64,000 nt of DNA, from positions 1-64,000 of the forward strand of contig NZ_JAQOWX010000018.1 of the NCBI RefSeq assembly GCF_028462495.1. The letters are read 5' to 3'. Origin of the DNA: Roseateles_E sp005503085 (GTDB lineage: Bacteria; Pseudomonadota; Gammaproteobacteria; Burkholderiales; Burkholderiaceae_C). Under the pieces are notes generated by a model. It ran no database searches and was not told the DNA's origin. It was given only the letters and a program-made list of their open reading frames with translations. The translations under genes and the position numbers were made by a program. Below are positions 1-8,270 of this stretch, piece by piece (position 1 is the first letter of the stretch; every line of letters starts with the position of its first letter).

Positions 1-67
1 ATGCGGGCCGAGGGCAAGGAGTACGTCGTCAAGGATGGCGATGTGCTGAACTTCCTGTTCAACGTCT
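1..67 (+). repeat. Direct repeat of the ychF 3' end, left copy
   Basis: These 67 bases match 21895-21961 exactly. Identity stops at the stop codon (TGA here, TAA at the right copy). The repeat could extend leftward beyond the window. It brackets 21.9 kb that holds the biosynthetic cluster, an IS relic and a decayed kinase gene. No integrase or tRNA is visible, so it is not a proven attachment site. Confidence 0.8.
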
Positions 68-69
68 GA
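1..69 (+). CDS. ychF: C-terminal end of YchF GTPase (gene enters from the left)
   Basis: The first 22 codons followed by TGA encode the end of the TGS domain of the ribosome-binding ATPase/GTPase YchF (last residues LNFLFNV). The gene must begin outside the window, so whether it is intact cannot be seen here. Bases 1-67 are identical to 21895-21961, where a 5'-truncated ychF copy ends in TAA instead of TGA. This copy therefore marks the left edge of the accessory block. Confidence 0.8.
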   Translation: MRAEGKEYVVKDGDVLNFLFNV

Positions 70-209
70 CGGCAATCGAGGCGTGCCGCTGAATGAACCA
101 CGCGGTGCGCCGGGAAATGCTGCGTACCATGATGCATGGACCGCACCGACGGGCTCGTCGAGACGGGGCCGGCCACCCAAGCTCGCACCGCCCATCTTCA
201 GGGTGATGG

Positions 210-229
210 AACTGTAAGCTCTGACAGCT
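210..229. promoter_or_regulatory. lux-box-like inverted repeat upstream of the LuxR gene
   Basis: The site reads AACTGTAAGC-TCTGACAGCT. It has the lux-box core CTGT, eight bases, ACAG, and 7 of 10 positions are symmetrical. It lies about 175 bases before the preferred LuxR start at 403, inside the 70-402 stretch, which otherwise holds no gene I can support. Binding by the adjacent LuxR protein is inference from the match to the family consensus. Confidence 0.5.
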
Positions 230-402
230 TGATGCCTCAGATCCTTTTCATAGACTCGCACGCGCTATTGAACTGGCAAATGCCACCACCTGAAGGGTGG
301 CCAGAACGATGACTGACGGCTGACGAAGAGCGCCCCACAGACCATCGATGACCAGGACAACCGCAGCAATAAATGCGTGTGGCATGGGATGGAGGGGAGC
401 AG

Positions 403-1227
403 ATGTATCACATCGACGAAAGACCATTCGCCAGCACTCAGGCGTTGGCGGAAGTCTTCAACGAACTGGATTCCGTCGGTAACGTCGCCGAGTTGAAGGC
501 GACGCTCGGCAGGGTCTGCAAAGGCCTTGGATTCGACAAGTTCCTCCTTACCATGGTGATGCCGACCATGACGGGGAGGTACAGCAAGTTCACGCTGACA
601 AACTATCCGGAAGACTGGTCGGAGATCTACCTTAGACATAAGTACTTCCACGTGGACCCCGTATTGCACCACTGCAGACTGCGCTCCACGCCGATCGACT
701 GGCGGGACTTGCGCTGCCCCGCCGCAGTAGGTCTGGATCAGTTTCTACCGTTCACGGAACAGGTCAGGCAGTTCGGCCTGCTCAACGGTGTGAGCGTGCC
801 ATTGCGCGGCGTGGGTGGGGCCTGGGGACTGCTCAGCCTGAACTACGCCGACACCACGGGTGCGGGCAGACGGAGCTGGACCGACATGGCCACCGCCAAG
901 CTGCTGGGCTCCTACTTGCAGGATGCTGTCTATCGCTTGATCGTGGAGCAGGGACGTGAGCCGCGCAAGGAGGGCCTCTCCGCCCGCGAGACCGAGTGCC
1001 TACACTGGATCTGTGCCGGCAAGACCGCCGGCGAGGTAGCCCAGATACTCGAGATCTGCGAATCCACGGTGGTGTTCCATCTGAAGAACATCATGCGCAA
1101 GACGGACGCCGTCAACCGGCTACAAGCCGCTGTCCGGTCGAGTCACTGGCTTGCCACCGACCCGGATTTCTTCTTCTCTAATTCGGCCGCCGCTCCTTTG
1201 CTGGAACAGTTTGGTTCGATGGGCTAG
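403..1227 (+). CDS. LuxR-family quorum-sensing regulator without a neighbouring synthase
   Basis: The 274-residue protein has an N-terminal autoinducer-binding domain (about 20-180) and a C-terminal LuxR helix-turn-helix (about 190-250, with FHLKNIMRK in the recognition region). All six residues that mark acyl-homoserine-lactone binding in TraR/LuxR can be placed: W72, Y76, D85, P86, W100 and G129. I chose ATG 403 because GGAGGGG lies just before it; the in-frame ATG 373 would add ten residues without a ribosome site. No LuxI-type synthase lies in the window, so this is a LuxR solo as far as can be seen. Its place at the edge of the cluster and the lux-box-like site at 210-229 suggest that it controls the cluster and possibly itself. 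It converges on the decarboxylase gene. Confidence 0.88.
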   Translation: MYHIDERPFASTQALAEVFNELDSVGNVAELKATLGRVCKGLGFDKFLLTMVMPTMTGRYSKFTLTNYPEDWSEIYLRHKYFHVDPVLHHCRLRSTPIDWRDLRCPAAVGLDQFLPFTEQVRQFGLLNGVSVPLRGVGGAWGLLSLNYADTTGAGRRSWTDMATAKLLGSYLQDAVYRLIVEQGREPRKEGLSARETECLHWICAGKTAGEVAQILEICESTVVFHLKNIMRKTDAVNRLQAAVRSSHWLATDPDFFFSNSAAAPLLEQFGSMG

Positions 1228-1271
1228 GGCCCGTTGTTGAGCAGGCTCTGGTTGCGAGGCTTCGTCGGGCT

Positions 1272-1308
1272 GCGGGCCGGGCCGCTCGGGACCTGCGGCT
1301 CGGCCCCG
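1272..1308. terminator. GC-rich hairpin between convergent genes
   Basis: GCGGGCCGGGCCG at 1272-1284 pairs imperfectly with 1295-1308 across a short loop. The hairpin sits directly after the decarboxylase stop and about 45 bases after the LuxR stop. There is no T-run on either side, so any termination function is uncertain. Confidence 0.35.
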
Positions 1309-1309
1309 C

Positions 1310-2566
1310 TCAAACCAGTACTTCGGCCGGCCCCGGGTGCCCAAGGAAGCCAGTCGGACTTGCAGACAGGCCATAGGCCCCCGACTGGGCGACCACCACC
1401 AGATCCCCGTCCTGCGCCACCGGCAGGGCCATGCGGTCACCCAGCAAGTCAAGCGGCGTACAGAGCGGGCCTACGACCGAGACCACCTCCGTCCCACCCT
1501 GCTCCCCTTGCACGCGGTTGCCGATCAGCACGGGATAGTTCTTGCGTAGAACTTGCCCGAAATTGCCGCTGGCGGCCAGATGATGGTGCATCCCGCCATC
1601 GGTCACGAGGAAGACCTCGCCGCGCGAGACCTTGCGATCGAGGACACGGCACACGTAGAGGCCGGCTTCGCCGACGAGATAGCGCCCCAGCTCGATCACC
1701 AGTCGCGCCGACGGAAGTTCGCCCGCCGCCGTCGCCGCGAGCTCATGCAGGTGCGCGCCGACCGCCGCGAGATCGAGCGGGCGGTCGTTCGGGAAGTACG
1801 GGATGCCGAAGCCGCCGCCCAGGTTGAGCACGCGCGGCGCACACGGGGCGTGTTCACTCAGACGCACCGCCAACGCGAAGGCCTTGGTCTGCGCCTCGCA
1901 GACAGCCGCAGCATCCAGATTCTGCGAGCCCCAGAAAATGTGAAACCCTTCGAAATCGAGCTCTCGGGACCGGATCTCATGCAGCGCCTGCGGTACCGCT
2001 TCGGCATCGATGCCGAAGGGCTTTGCACCGCCGCCCATGCGCATCCCGGACGAGCGCAGCTCGAAGTCCGGGTTCACGCGCACCGCCACGCGCGCCGCGC
2101 GACCATAGCGCCGGGACAGCTCGCCGAGCAGTCGGATCTCGCGCATCGACTCAACATTGACCAGCACCCCGGCCATCAGCGCCTGTTCCAGCTCGGCCTC
2201 CGTCTTTCCCGGGCCGGCGAAGCTGATGTCCCGGACCGGCATGCCGGTGTCCAGCACCAGTTGCAGTTCGCCGCCGGAAGCCACGTCGAAGCCGTCGACC
2301 TGCCCGGACATCCAGCCGACCAGCGCCGGCATCGGATTGGCCTTCACCGCATAGTGCAGCTCGACGCTCGTCGGCAATGCGGCCCGCAGCGCCGCGATCC
2401 GCTGCGCCAGCAGCGCGCGGTCGTAGACGTAGAACGGTGTGCGTCCGACGCGCGCGGCCAGTTCGGGCAGCGTCATGCCGCCAACCTGCAAGGCATTCGC
2501 GTGAACGGGCCATGAGAGCGGCGCGCCGGCATGACCCAGCGTCATGTTGTGTCGGGTGTCAGTCAT
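1310..2566 (-). CDS. PLP-dependent decarboxylase (DAP/ornithine decarboxylase fold III, exosortase-A-associated type)
   Basis: This 418-residue protein belongs to the fold-type III decarboxylases (alanine-racemase barrel plus C-terminal beta domain). The PLP lysine is K75 in YAVKANP, the phosphate-binding glycine loop is near 250-254 (GGGFG), and the C-terminal GPLCTPLD (C369) matches the family's conserved Cys/Asp motif. The segment around 209-217 (HIFWGSQNL) resembles the decarboxylases found in exosortase A/PEP-CTERM loci rather than housekeeping LysA. BtrK of the butirosin pathway is a family member that decarboxylates an amino acid held on a carrier protein. With a carrier protein and ligase in the same operon, the same role is inferred here. 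Its ATG overlaps the upstream TGA (ATGA). It is the last gene of the operon. The amino-acid substrate is unknown. Confidence 0.85.
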   Translation of the reverse strand: MTDTRHNMTLGHAGAPLSWPVHANALQVGGMTLPELAARVGRTPFYVYDRALLAQRIAALRAALPTSVELHYAVKANPMPALVGWMSGQVDGFDVASGGELQLVLDTGMPVRDISFAGPGKTEAELEQALMAGVLVNVESMREIRLLGELSRRYGRAARVAVRVNPDFELRSSGMRMGGGAKPFGIDAEAVPQALHEIRSRELDFEGFHIFWGSQNLDAAAVCEAQTKAFALAVRLSEHAPCAPRVLNLGGGFGIPYFPNDRPLDLAAVGAHLHELAATAAGELPSARLVIELGRYLVGEAGLYVCRVLDRKVSRGEVFLVTDGGMHHHLAASGNFGQVLRKNYPVLIGNRVQGEQGGTEVVSVVGPLCTPLDLLGDRMALPVAQDGDLVVVAQSGAYGLSASPTGFLGHPGPAEVLV

Positions 2567-3777
2567 GATGTCGTGTTGATCAGAGCCGCGAAGTCCGCAC
2601 GGTCACGGCGATGCATGCTGCTGACCATCTGCCTCTGCATGTCTCCGGTCCCTTCCAGGATGTCGAAGGCTTTCGCGTCCCGATAGGCGCGTTCGAGCCT
2701 GGACCCGGGGCGCAGCGCCTGCACGCCCGCGATGCGCAGGGCCTGTTCGGCCAGTTCCATGGCCACCCGCGACGCGTAGGCCTTGGCCATGGAGGCGTCC
2801 TTCGACATCGGAATGCCGTGGTCGAACTTCCAGGCCGCCTTCAGGCCCAGCAGGCGGGCGCCGTAGATCTTCCGATCCATTTCGAGCAGGATCGTCTCCA
2901 CATCGCGGCCGCTCAGGCGCCGGCTCGCCCCACCCTCGCTCAGCAGCTCCGCCAGCGCATCGCGGATGCGACGGCAGGTTCCTACGATCACGCTGGTCAG
3001 CATCGGACGCATGAAATCCCAGGCGCCCTGCGCGCCAGAGAAGGCATCGAGATGCCGACCGACATGCGGCCCCCACAAAAGCCTGTCTTCGCCGACCTCG
3101 CAATCCTGGAAGGACAGCACGGCCAACTGGCTCGCCCGCAATCCAAGCATCCGCTCCGTACGCACGACCTCGAAGCCGGGGGTGTCTCGATCCACCACGA
3201 ACGCCCGGATCCCGAACCGGCCGCGCGAAGTGTCCAGCGTCGCGAACACCACCACCTGGTCGGCACGCGCCCCGTTCGTGATGAAGCACTTGCTGCCATT
3301 GAGCACATAGCCTCCGGCGCAGCGGCGCGCCGTGGTCCGTAAGGCCGTGGCATCCGATCCGGCATGGGGCTCGGTGATCGCGAAGGCGCCCCAGCGCGGC
3401 AGGTCCGATCGATAGATCGAGAAGAAGCGCGCCTGCTGCTCCTGCGAGCCGAGTGCGCTGAGCGGTGGCATCGACAGACCCGGACCAGGCAGCGCGATCG
3501 CATACCCGGGATCGGCGCGACCGACCTCCTCGTAAAGCGACACGCGCTCCACAGCCGAAGGCAGATGGCCTTCCGGATTGAACTGACGCGGCACGAGCAT
3601 CATGTTCAGCCCACGCACGTCGACCTCGTCCCAGAAGGCATCCGGAATCTCCCCGGTGCGGTCGGTATGGGGAGAGTGCCGTTCGATCGCCGCGATCAGC
3701 GCGTTGAAGTCGCAACCGAGCGAAGCCTGCTGGGCCCGGGCGAAGTCGCCGAGCCGGTCAATATCGAGTTGGATCAT
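2563..3777 (-). CDS. Acyl-CoA dehydrogenase family flavoprotein (catalytic Glu present)
   Basis: This 404-residue protein has the full acyl-CoA dehydrogenase architecture: helical N-terminal domain, beta middle domain with FAITEPHAGSDA (about 130-141), and helical C-terminal domain. The catalytic base position is E375 in the ILEGTGDMQ motif, equivalent to the YEGT motif of the family. In natural-product clusters such enzymes often oxidise acyl or aminoacyl groups on carrier proteins (for example prolyl-PCP dehydrogenases). That role is inferred from the carrier protein and AMP ligase in this operon. Starts and stops overlap by ATGA with the genes on both sides. It may pair with the shorter, degenerate relative at 5557-6672. 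Confidence 0.85.
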   Translation of the reverse strand: MIQLDIDRLGDFARAQQASLGCDFNALIAAIERHSPHTDRTGEIPDAFWDEVDVRGLNMMLVPRQFNPEGHLPSAVERVSLYEEVGRADPGYAIALPGPGLSMPPLSALGSQEQQARFFSIYRSDLPRWGAFAITEPHAGSDATALRTTARRCAGGYVLNGSKCFITNGARADQVVVFATLDTSRGRFGIRAFVVDRDTPGFEVVRTERMLGLRASQLAVLSFQDCEVGEDRLLWGPHVGRHLDAFSGAQGAWDFMRPMLTSVIVGTCRRIRDALAELLSEGGASRRLSGRDVETILLEMDRKIYGARLLGLKAAWKFDHGIPMSKDASMAKAYASRVAMELAEQALRIAGVQALRPGSRLERAYRDAKAFDILEGTGDMQRQMVSSMHRRDRADFAALINTTS

Positions 3778-5549
3778 GCTTGGGTTCCTTCCGCGCGCCC
3801 GCGCGTCACGAGGAAGTCCTCGATGAACAGGGCGTCGATGCCGGTATTCAGGAAAGTTGCGATGGCTTCGCTGGCGGTGGGGACGATGGGCTGCCCCTTC
3901 ACATTGAAGCTGGTGTTGAGCACCATGCCGCAGCCGGTGCGCTCGCGCACGGCCAGCAGCAGGGCATGGAAGGCCGCATTGCCCGAGCCCTCGACGGTCT
4001 GGACTCGCGCCGTCCCGTCGACATGGGTGATGGCTGGGAAATGCGCGCGCCAGGGCTCGCGCACGCGGGCCACCATCGTCATGTACGGGAGCTCGGCCTG
4101 CGGCTCCAGCTCGAACCATGTCGCGGCCTCCTCGCGCAGCACCGCCGGGGCGAAGGGGCGGAATGCCTCGCGCTTCTTAACTGCGCGGTTGATACGTTCG
4201 CGCATGTCCGGGTGGCGCGGATCGGCCAGGATGCTGCGATTGCCCAATGCGCGCGCGCCGAACTCCATGCGGCCACGGAACCAGCTGATCACCTCGCCCG
4301 CAGCGATGCAGGCGCTGGCCGCGGCACAGGTCTGCGCCAGCGAGTCGAACCGTTGCACCTCGATGCGATCACCGAACTGCGCCAGCGCGTTCTCGATGTC
4401 CTGCGCGCTGCTCGACGGACCCCGATAAGGGGTGGACAGCCGGCGTACCGCCAGCGGCCGGCACAGCGACGCGCGGTGCAGGGCCGCGCCCATAGCGCAG
4501 CCGTCGTCGCCCGAAGCGGGTCCGACATGAACCTCGTCGAACAGGCCGCTGCGGCGCAGGGCACCGCTGGCACTGCAGTTGAGTGCCACGCCGCCCGCAT
4601 AGGCCAGGCGTCGGTGGCCGGTCAACGCCTGGTAATAGCGGCACAGGTGGAAAACGGCCTGCTCGAGCCGCTGCTGCAGAGCCGCCGCCACGTCGGAGTG
4701 GACCTGCCCGACCTCTCCCGCAGGCAGACGCGCGGGCAGCAGGTGCTCGGCCAGATAGGCGCGCGAGCCCAGGTACCGCATGCGTTCCTCGGGCGTCTTG
4801 TTCAGCTTCAGCATCGGGATGTCGATGCCGCCGTCGTCGAGCAGCCGCAGCTCGCGTTCGAAGAATCCCTTGAAGCGTTCAGGATCGCCATAGGGCGCCA
4901 AGCCCATGATCTTGTATTCGTCGGCGTTGAAGTCGAAGCCCAGGTGAAACGTCACCAGCGAATAGAGAATGCCGACCGAGTCGCTGGCCGAGACATGACC
5001 CAGTTCGCGCAGCCGGCCATCGCGCCCCTCGTAGGCCGAGGCGCTCACGGCCTCGCCCTGCGCGTCAATGACCATCACCAGACAGTCGGACCAGCCCGAG
5101 GTGTAGTAGACGCTCGCGGCATGGGAGAGGTGATGATCCATCTGCACGAACCGCCTGGAGTCGAATCCAGGGAACGCTTTCTTCACCGCATCCAGCTGCG
5201 CATCGCGCGAGAGCACTTCCCGGTAGAACTGCGCCCCATGCTCGCCAATGCTCAGCAACTGCTCCAGGCGCGTGTAGTCGAAGCCGTGGACCACCTCGTC
5301 GACGTCGTGGATGTCGATGCCGCCCTCCTTCAGGCAGTAGCGGATCGCATCCGCCGGGAACTCGCCCGTGTGGGTGACCCCGCAGAAGCGCTCTTGCGCG
5401 GCGGCGGCCACGACCTCCCCGTCGCGCACCAGCACGGCGGCGGAATCGTGCCCCTGTGTCAGGCGGTACTCGCGCTCGTCGAGTCCGGGCTGCGCACGAC
5501 GCTGGAATGGGACAGCGTGCGTCAGCCCGCTGATGCCGATGACATTCAT
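3774..5549 (-). CDS. Carbamoyltransferase (NodU/CmcH/TobZ family)
   Basis: The 591-residue protein has the two-part structure of the family: an N-terminal Kae1-like ATPase domain (HDSAAVLV near 34-41, AQERF near 51-55, HHLSHAAS) and a YrdC-like carbamoyltransferase domain. The conserved GARALGNRSILADPR and AFRPFAPAVL stretches are present, as is LNTSFNVKGQPIV. Members use carbamoyl phosphate and ATP to make a carbamoyl-adenylate and transfer the carbamoyl group to a hydroxyl or amine of a secondary metabolite (NovN, TobZ, CmcH). It is therefore expected to decorate the cluster's product. It starts 7 bases after the preceding stop and overlaps the next gene by ATGA. The acceptor cannot be predicted. 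Confidence 0.9.
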   Translation of the reverse strand: MNVIGISGLTHAVPFQRRAQPGLDEREYRLTQGHDSAAVLVRDGEVVAAAAQERFCGVTHTGEFPADAIRYCLKEGGIDIHDVDEVVHGFDYTRLEQLLSIGEHGAQFYREVLSRDAQLDAVKKAFPGFDSRRFVQMDHHLSHAASVYYTSGWSDCLVMVIDAQGEAVSASAYEGRDGRLRELGHVSASDSVGILYSLVTFHLGFDFNADEYKIMGLAPYGDPERFKGFFERELRLLDDGGIDIPMLKLNKTPEERMRYLGSRAYLAEHLLPARLPAGEVGQVHSDVAAALQQRLEQAVFHLCRYYQALTGHRRLAYAGGVALNCSASGALRRSGLFDEVHVGPASGDDGCAMGAALHRASLCRPLAVRRLSTPYRGPSSSAQDIENALAQFGDRIEVQRFDSLAQTCAAASACIAAGEVISWFRGRMEFGARALGNRSILADPRHPDMRERINRAVKKREAFRPFAPAVLREEAATWFELEPQAELPYMTMVARVREPWRAHFPAITHVDGTARVQTVEGSGNAAFHALLLAVRERTGCGMVLNTSFNVKGQPIVPTASEAIATFLNTGIDALFIEDFLVTRGRAEGTQA

Positions 5550-5556
5550 ATTGCTC

Positions 5557-6672
5557 TCACTCTTGACTGACCAGGTCCTGGCCTGGCTGCTGCGCGAGCT
5601 GGCTCAGCTGCGCCGGATACAGGCCGTAGGGGCCGACGAACTCGCACAGCCAGGCGCTGATAGCCGCACCGTTCTGCAACCATTTCGCGGTCGGCAACCC
5701 GTCCACGTAGCCGTGCGCGCCGCCGATCTGCAAGGCATCGCGAAACACATGCTGCGAAGCGTCGCGCAGCTGGGCTGCGAGCATCGGCAAGCCGACTCTG
5801 TCCGGCCGGCTGGCCGCCTGCCACAGCAACAGCTTGCTCGACTCGAACTGGATCAGGATGTCCGCCAGGCGGGCCGCCACCAACTGATGCTGGATGATGG
5901 GCCGGCCGAAGCTCTGACGCTCCTCCGCGTAGCCAAGCGCAAACTCGGTCGCCGCACGCATCGCCCCCACCAGCGCGCCGCCGAGCGCCAGACCGACGCT
6001 GGATCGCGCGGCGTCCAGCGCGGCCACGTCGGCGCGATAGTTCGCGGCGCCCGCCATGGCCTGGGCGTTGAGCAACCGGAATCCCAGCCGTTCGAAGCCC
6101 GCCTCCTCCAGGTCCTGGCGCGACCGCGCCAGCATGTCGCCCGTCAGGCATGCAAGCGCGAGGCCCCCGGCCGTCACGGCAGGCCCCACCGCCAGCACGG
6201 CGTCGGACCGTCCGAACAGGCAGGCGCCGCCGTGCGAATCGCCAGCCGCCAGGGCAACGCTCAGCTGGCCGGAGAGCAGCCGCCCCCGCTCCTCGTCGTC
6301 GAGAAAGCTCGGGCCGGCCGCATCGGCGAGCCAAGCCGCGCAGACAGGCAGCAGCAGGTCCACGGCGGACTCGAGATCAGCCGCGCCGAGTTCCTCGCTG
6401 ACCAACGCGAGCATCAGCGGATCCGCCGTTTCATCGCCCGCGCCCTCGTCACCGCACGCGCGGGAACGCAGCGCGAAGTGCTCCAGGCCAAGCTGCGCGC
6501 CATCGAGCAGGATGCGCTCGCGCTCCTCGCGGCGACTGCCGACCCCGCAGGCAGCCAGCCTGCGGCTCAGGCGCTGGCCGAAGCGCTGCGCCGTGTCGCG
6601 CACACTGCTCTGGATGTCGCTGTAGCGAAGGCTGAAACTTTCGGCAATGCAGTCCTGAATGGTCTTGCTCAT
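5557..6672 (-). CDS. Degenerate acyl-CoA-dehydrogenase-like protein
   Basis: This 371-residue protein keeps the acyl-CoA dehydrogenase C-terminal signature (YAEERQSFGRPIIQHQL near residues 248-264, then GGAHGYVDGLP). However, the segment that should carry the catalytic Glu (EGT motif) reads AKWLQNGAAIS, and the middle-domain TEP..GSD motif is not recognisable. It may be a non-catalytic partner of the full-length relative at 2563-3777, as in heteromeric steroid-degrading dehydrogenases. Alternatively it may have diverged to another FAD reaction. Its ATG overlaps the ligase TGA (ATGA), which suggests translational coupling. Family assignment is good; function is unknown. Confidence 0.7.
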   Translation of the reverse strand: MSKTIQDCIAESFSLRYSDIQSSVRDTAQRFGQRLSRRLAACGVGSRREERERILLDGAQLGLEHFALRSRACGDEGAGDETADPLMLALVSEELGAADLESAVDLLLPVCAAWLADAAGPSFLDDEERGRLLSGQLSVALAAGDSHGGACLFGRSDAVLAVGPAVTAGGLALACLTGDMLARSRQDLEEAGFERLGFRLLNAQAMAGAANYRADVAALDAARSSVGLALGGALVGAMRAATEFALGYAEERQSFGRPIIQHQLVAARLADILIQFESSKLLLWQAASRPDRVGLPMLAAQLRDASQHVFRDALQIGGAHGYVDGLPTAKWLQNGAAISAWLCEFVGPYGLYPAQLSQLAQQPGQDLVSQE

Positions 6673-8270
6673 GGTCGATCTCCGTCGATGGTCTTGCTGG
6701 CAGCCTCGGGGCGGAGTTGCGCCGCCAGAAGGTTGCGGTCGTACTTGCCGTTCCCGTTCAGCGGAAGCGACTTCATTGCGATGAAGCGGGCCGGCACCAT
6801 GTACTGGGGCAGCTTTCTACGGCAATGCTCAAGCACGGTTGGCAACTTGCAGCCCTCCTGCCCGACCACGTAGACCACGATCTGCTGACCCAACTCGGGA
6901 TGTGCTTCGCCGACGGCCACCGCCTCCAGGACACCCTCGGAGGCAAGCACGACCTCTTCGATCTCGGTGGGACTGACGCGGTATCCCGAGGTCTTGATCA
7001 TGCTGTCCCCGCGCTCGACGAAGTACAGGAAACCCTCGGCGTCACGGCGCACCAGATCGCCCGACCAGACTGCCGTGCGCGGCCGCAAGCCCGGGGCCGC
7101 CGGATCGTGGAAAGGGCGAAAGCGGTGCTCGGTCAGATCCTGCCGTTTCCAGTAGCCCTGCGCGACATGGGCGCCCAGATGGACGAGCTCGCCGACCTCG
7201 TCCGGGCCGCATTCGGTGCCGTCGGGACGCAGCACCAGGATCCGAGCGTTCGGGATCGCCTTGCCGATCGATTCGGGACGCCGGTCGAGCTCGGAAGGAT
7301 CCAGGTAGGTTGAGCGGAATGCTTCGGTCAGCCCGTACATCAGGAAGGGCCGCGCCGCCGGGAAGGCCTCGCGCAGGCGCTGCAGGAGCCCCCGTGGCAT
7401 ATGCCCGCCGGTATTGGCGAAGTAGCGAAGCGGCGCGCCCACGCCATGCGGCCAGTCTGCGCCGGCGAGCTGGTGCCACAGCGCGGGTACGCCGGTGATG
7501 CCGGTGATCCCCTCGCTCTCGCATACGCTCACCACGTCCTTGGCCAGCAGGTAGTTGTGCAGCACGACCCTGGCGCCGCTGAAAAAGGCGGTGGTCACCT
7601 GGCTGAGCCCCGCATCGAAGCTCAGGGGCAGCACGCTAAGAATGCGATCGTGCGGACCGTTACCCAGATACTCGACGACGCTGCGCGCGCCCTCGATCAA
7701 ATTGCGATGCGACAGCACCACCCCCTTGGGACGGCCCGTGGAGCCGGACGTGTACAGGATCGCTGCAATATCGTCGTCCAGGATTACGGCCGGAACATCC
7801 TCGGTTCGCAGGGCCCGCGCCATCAGCTCCAACCACCCCACCACGGTCTGTCCCAGGTCGGGCCGCGCTGCGGGGTTGTTATCCACCAGCATCACCGTCA
7901 GCAGGCTGTGCTGCTGCTTCAATAGCTCACCTAACTGCGCAGCCCGCAGGTTGGTGGTGACCAGCAGACTGGCCTCGCTGTCCTTCAGGATGTGGCAGGC
8001 CTGGTCAGGCTTGAGCTGCGGATTCAAGGGGACGAACACGGCGCCCATATGCGCCGCGGCGAGCATGGCAACGACCGTCTCGACGCGCTTGTCCAACCAG
8101 ACGGCCACGCGATCACCCGGCTCCACGCCCAGGTCGACGAACGCCTGCGACGCACCCGTCACCAGGCACCAGAGCTCCAGGTAGCTGAGGCGCTCCGCCC
8201 CAGCCACGAGGGCCAGGTCAGCGGGTGCGCGGAGCGCAGAAAGTCGAACAATGTCAGTGATGTTTCGCAT
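6669..8270 (-). CDS. AMP-forming acyl/aminoacyl ligase (exosortase-A-associated ligase type)
   Basis: This is a class I adenylate-forming enzyme of 533 residues. The P-loop-like A3 motif YTSGSTGRPKG lies at 173-183, an A5-like MYGLTEAFRSTY and an A7-like SGDLVRRD follow, and the C-terminal catalytic lysine is K509 (NGNGK). It should adenylate a carboxylic or amino acid and load it on the carrier protein encoded at 11766-12047. Overall it resembles the AMP ligase that accompanies a PLP decarboxylase in PEP-CTERM/exosortase A loci, and that decarboxylase relative is also in this operon. I chose ATG 8270; an ATG at 8300 would give a longer overlap with the exporter gene. Either start overlaps the exporter's 3' end. 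Confidence 0.87.
   Translation of the reverse strand: MRNITDIVRLSALRAPADLALVAGAERLSYLELWCLVTGASQAFVDLGVEPGDRVAVWLDKRVETVVAMLAAAHMGAVFVPLNPQLKPDQACHILKDSEASLLVTTNLRAAQLGELLKQQHSLLTVMLVDNNPAARPDLGQTVVGWLELMARALRTEDVPAVILDDDIAAILYTSGSTGRPKGVVLSHRNLIEGARSVVEYLGNGPHDRILSVLPLSFDAGLSQVTTAFFSGARVVLHNYLLAKDVVSVCESEGITGITGVPALWHQLAGADWPHGVGAPLRYFANTGGHMPRGLLQRLREAFPAARPFLMYGLTEAFRSTYLDPSELDRRPESIGKAIPNARILVLRPDGTECGPDEVGELVHLGAHVAQGYWKRQDLTEHRFRPFHDPAAPGLRPRTAVWSGDLVRRDAEGFLYFVERGDSMIKTSGYRVSPTEIEEVVLASEGVLEAVAVGEAHPELGQQIVVYVVGQEGCKLPTVLEHCRRKLPQYMVPARFIAMKSLPLNGNGKYDRNLLAAQLRPEAASKTIDGDRP

Noticed and set aside
265..672. Minus-strand open frame overlapping the LuxR gene
   Set aside because: It runs antisense to the well-supported LuxR coding region and has no ribosome site or known domain.
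3774..5549. Reading the Kae1-like protein as a tRNA threonylcarbamoyl transferase (TsaD)
   Set aside because: At 591 residues with a C-terminal YrdC-like domain and NodU/CmcH motifs it fits O- or N-carbamoyltransferases of secondary metabolism, and it lies in a biosynthetic operon.
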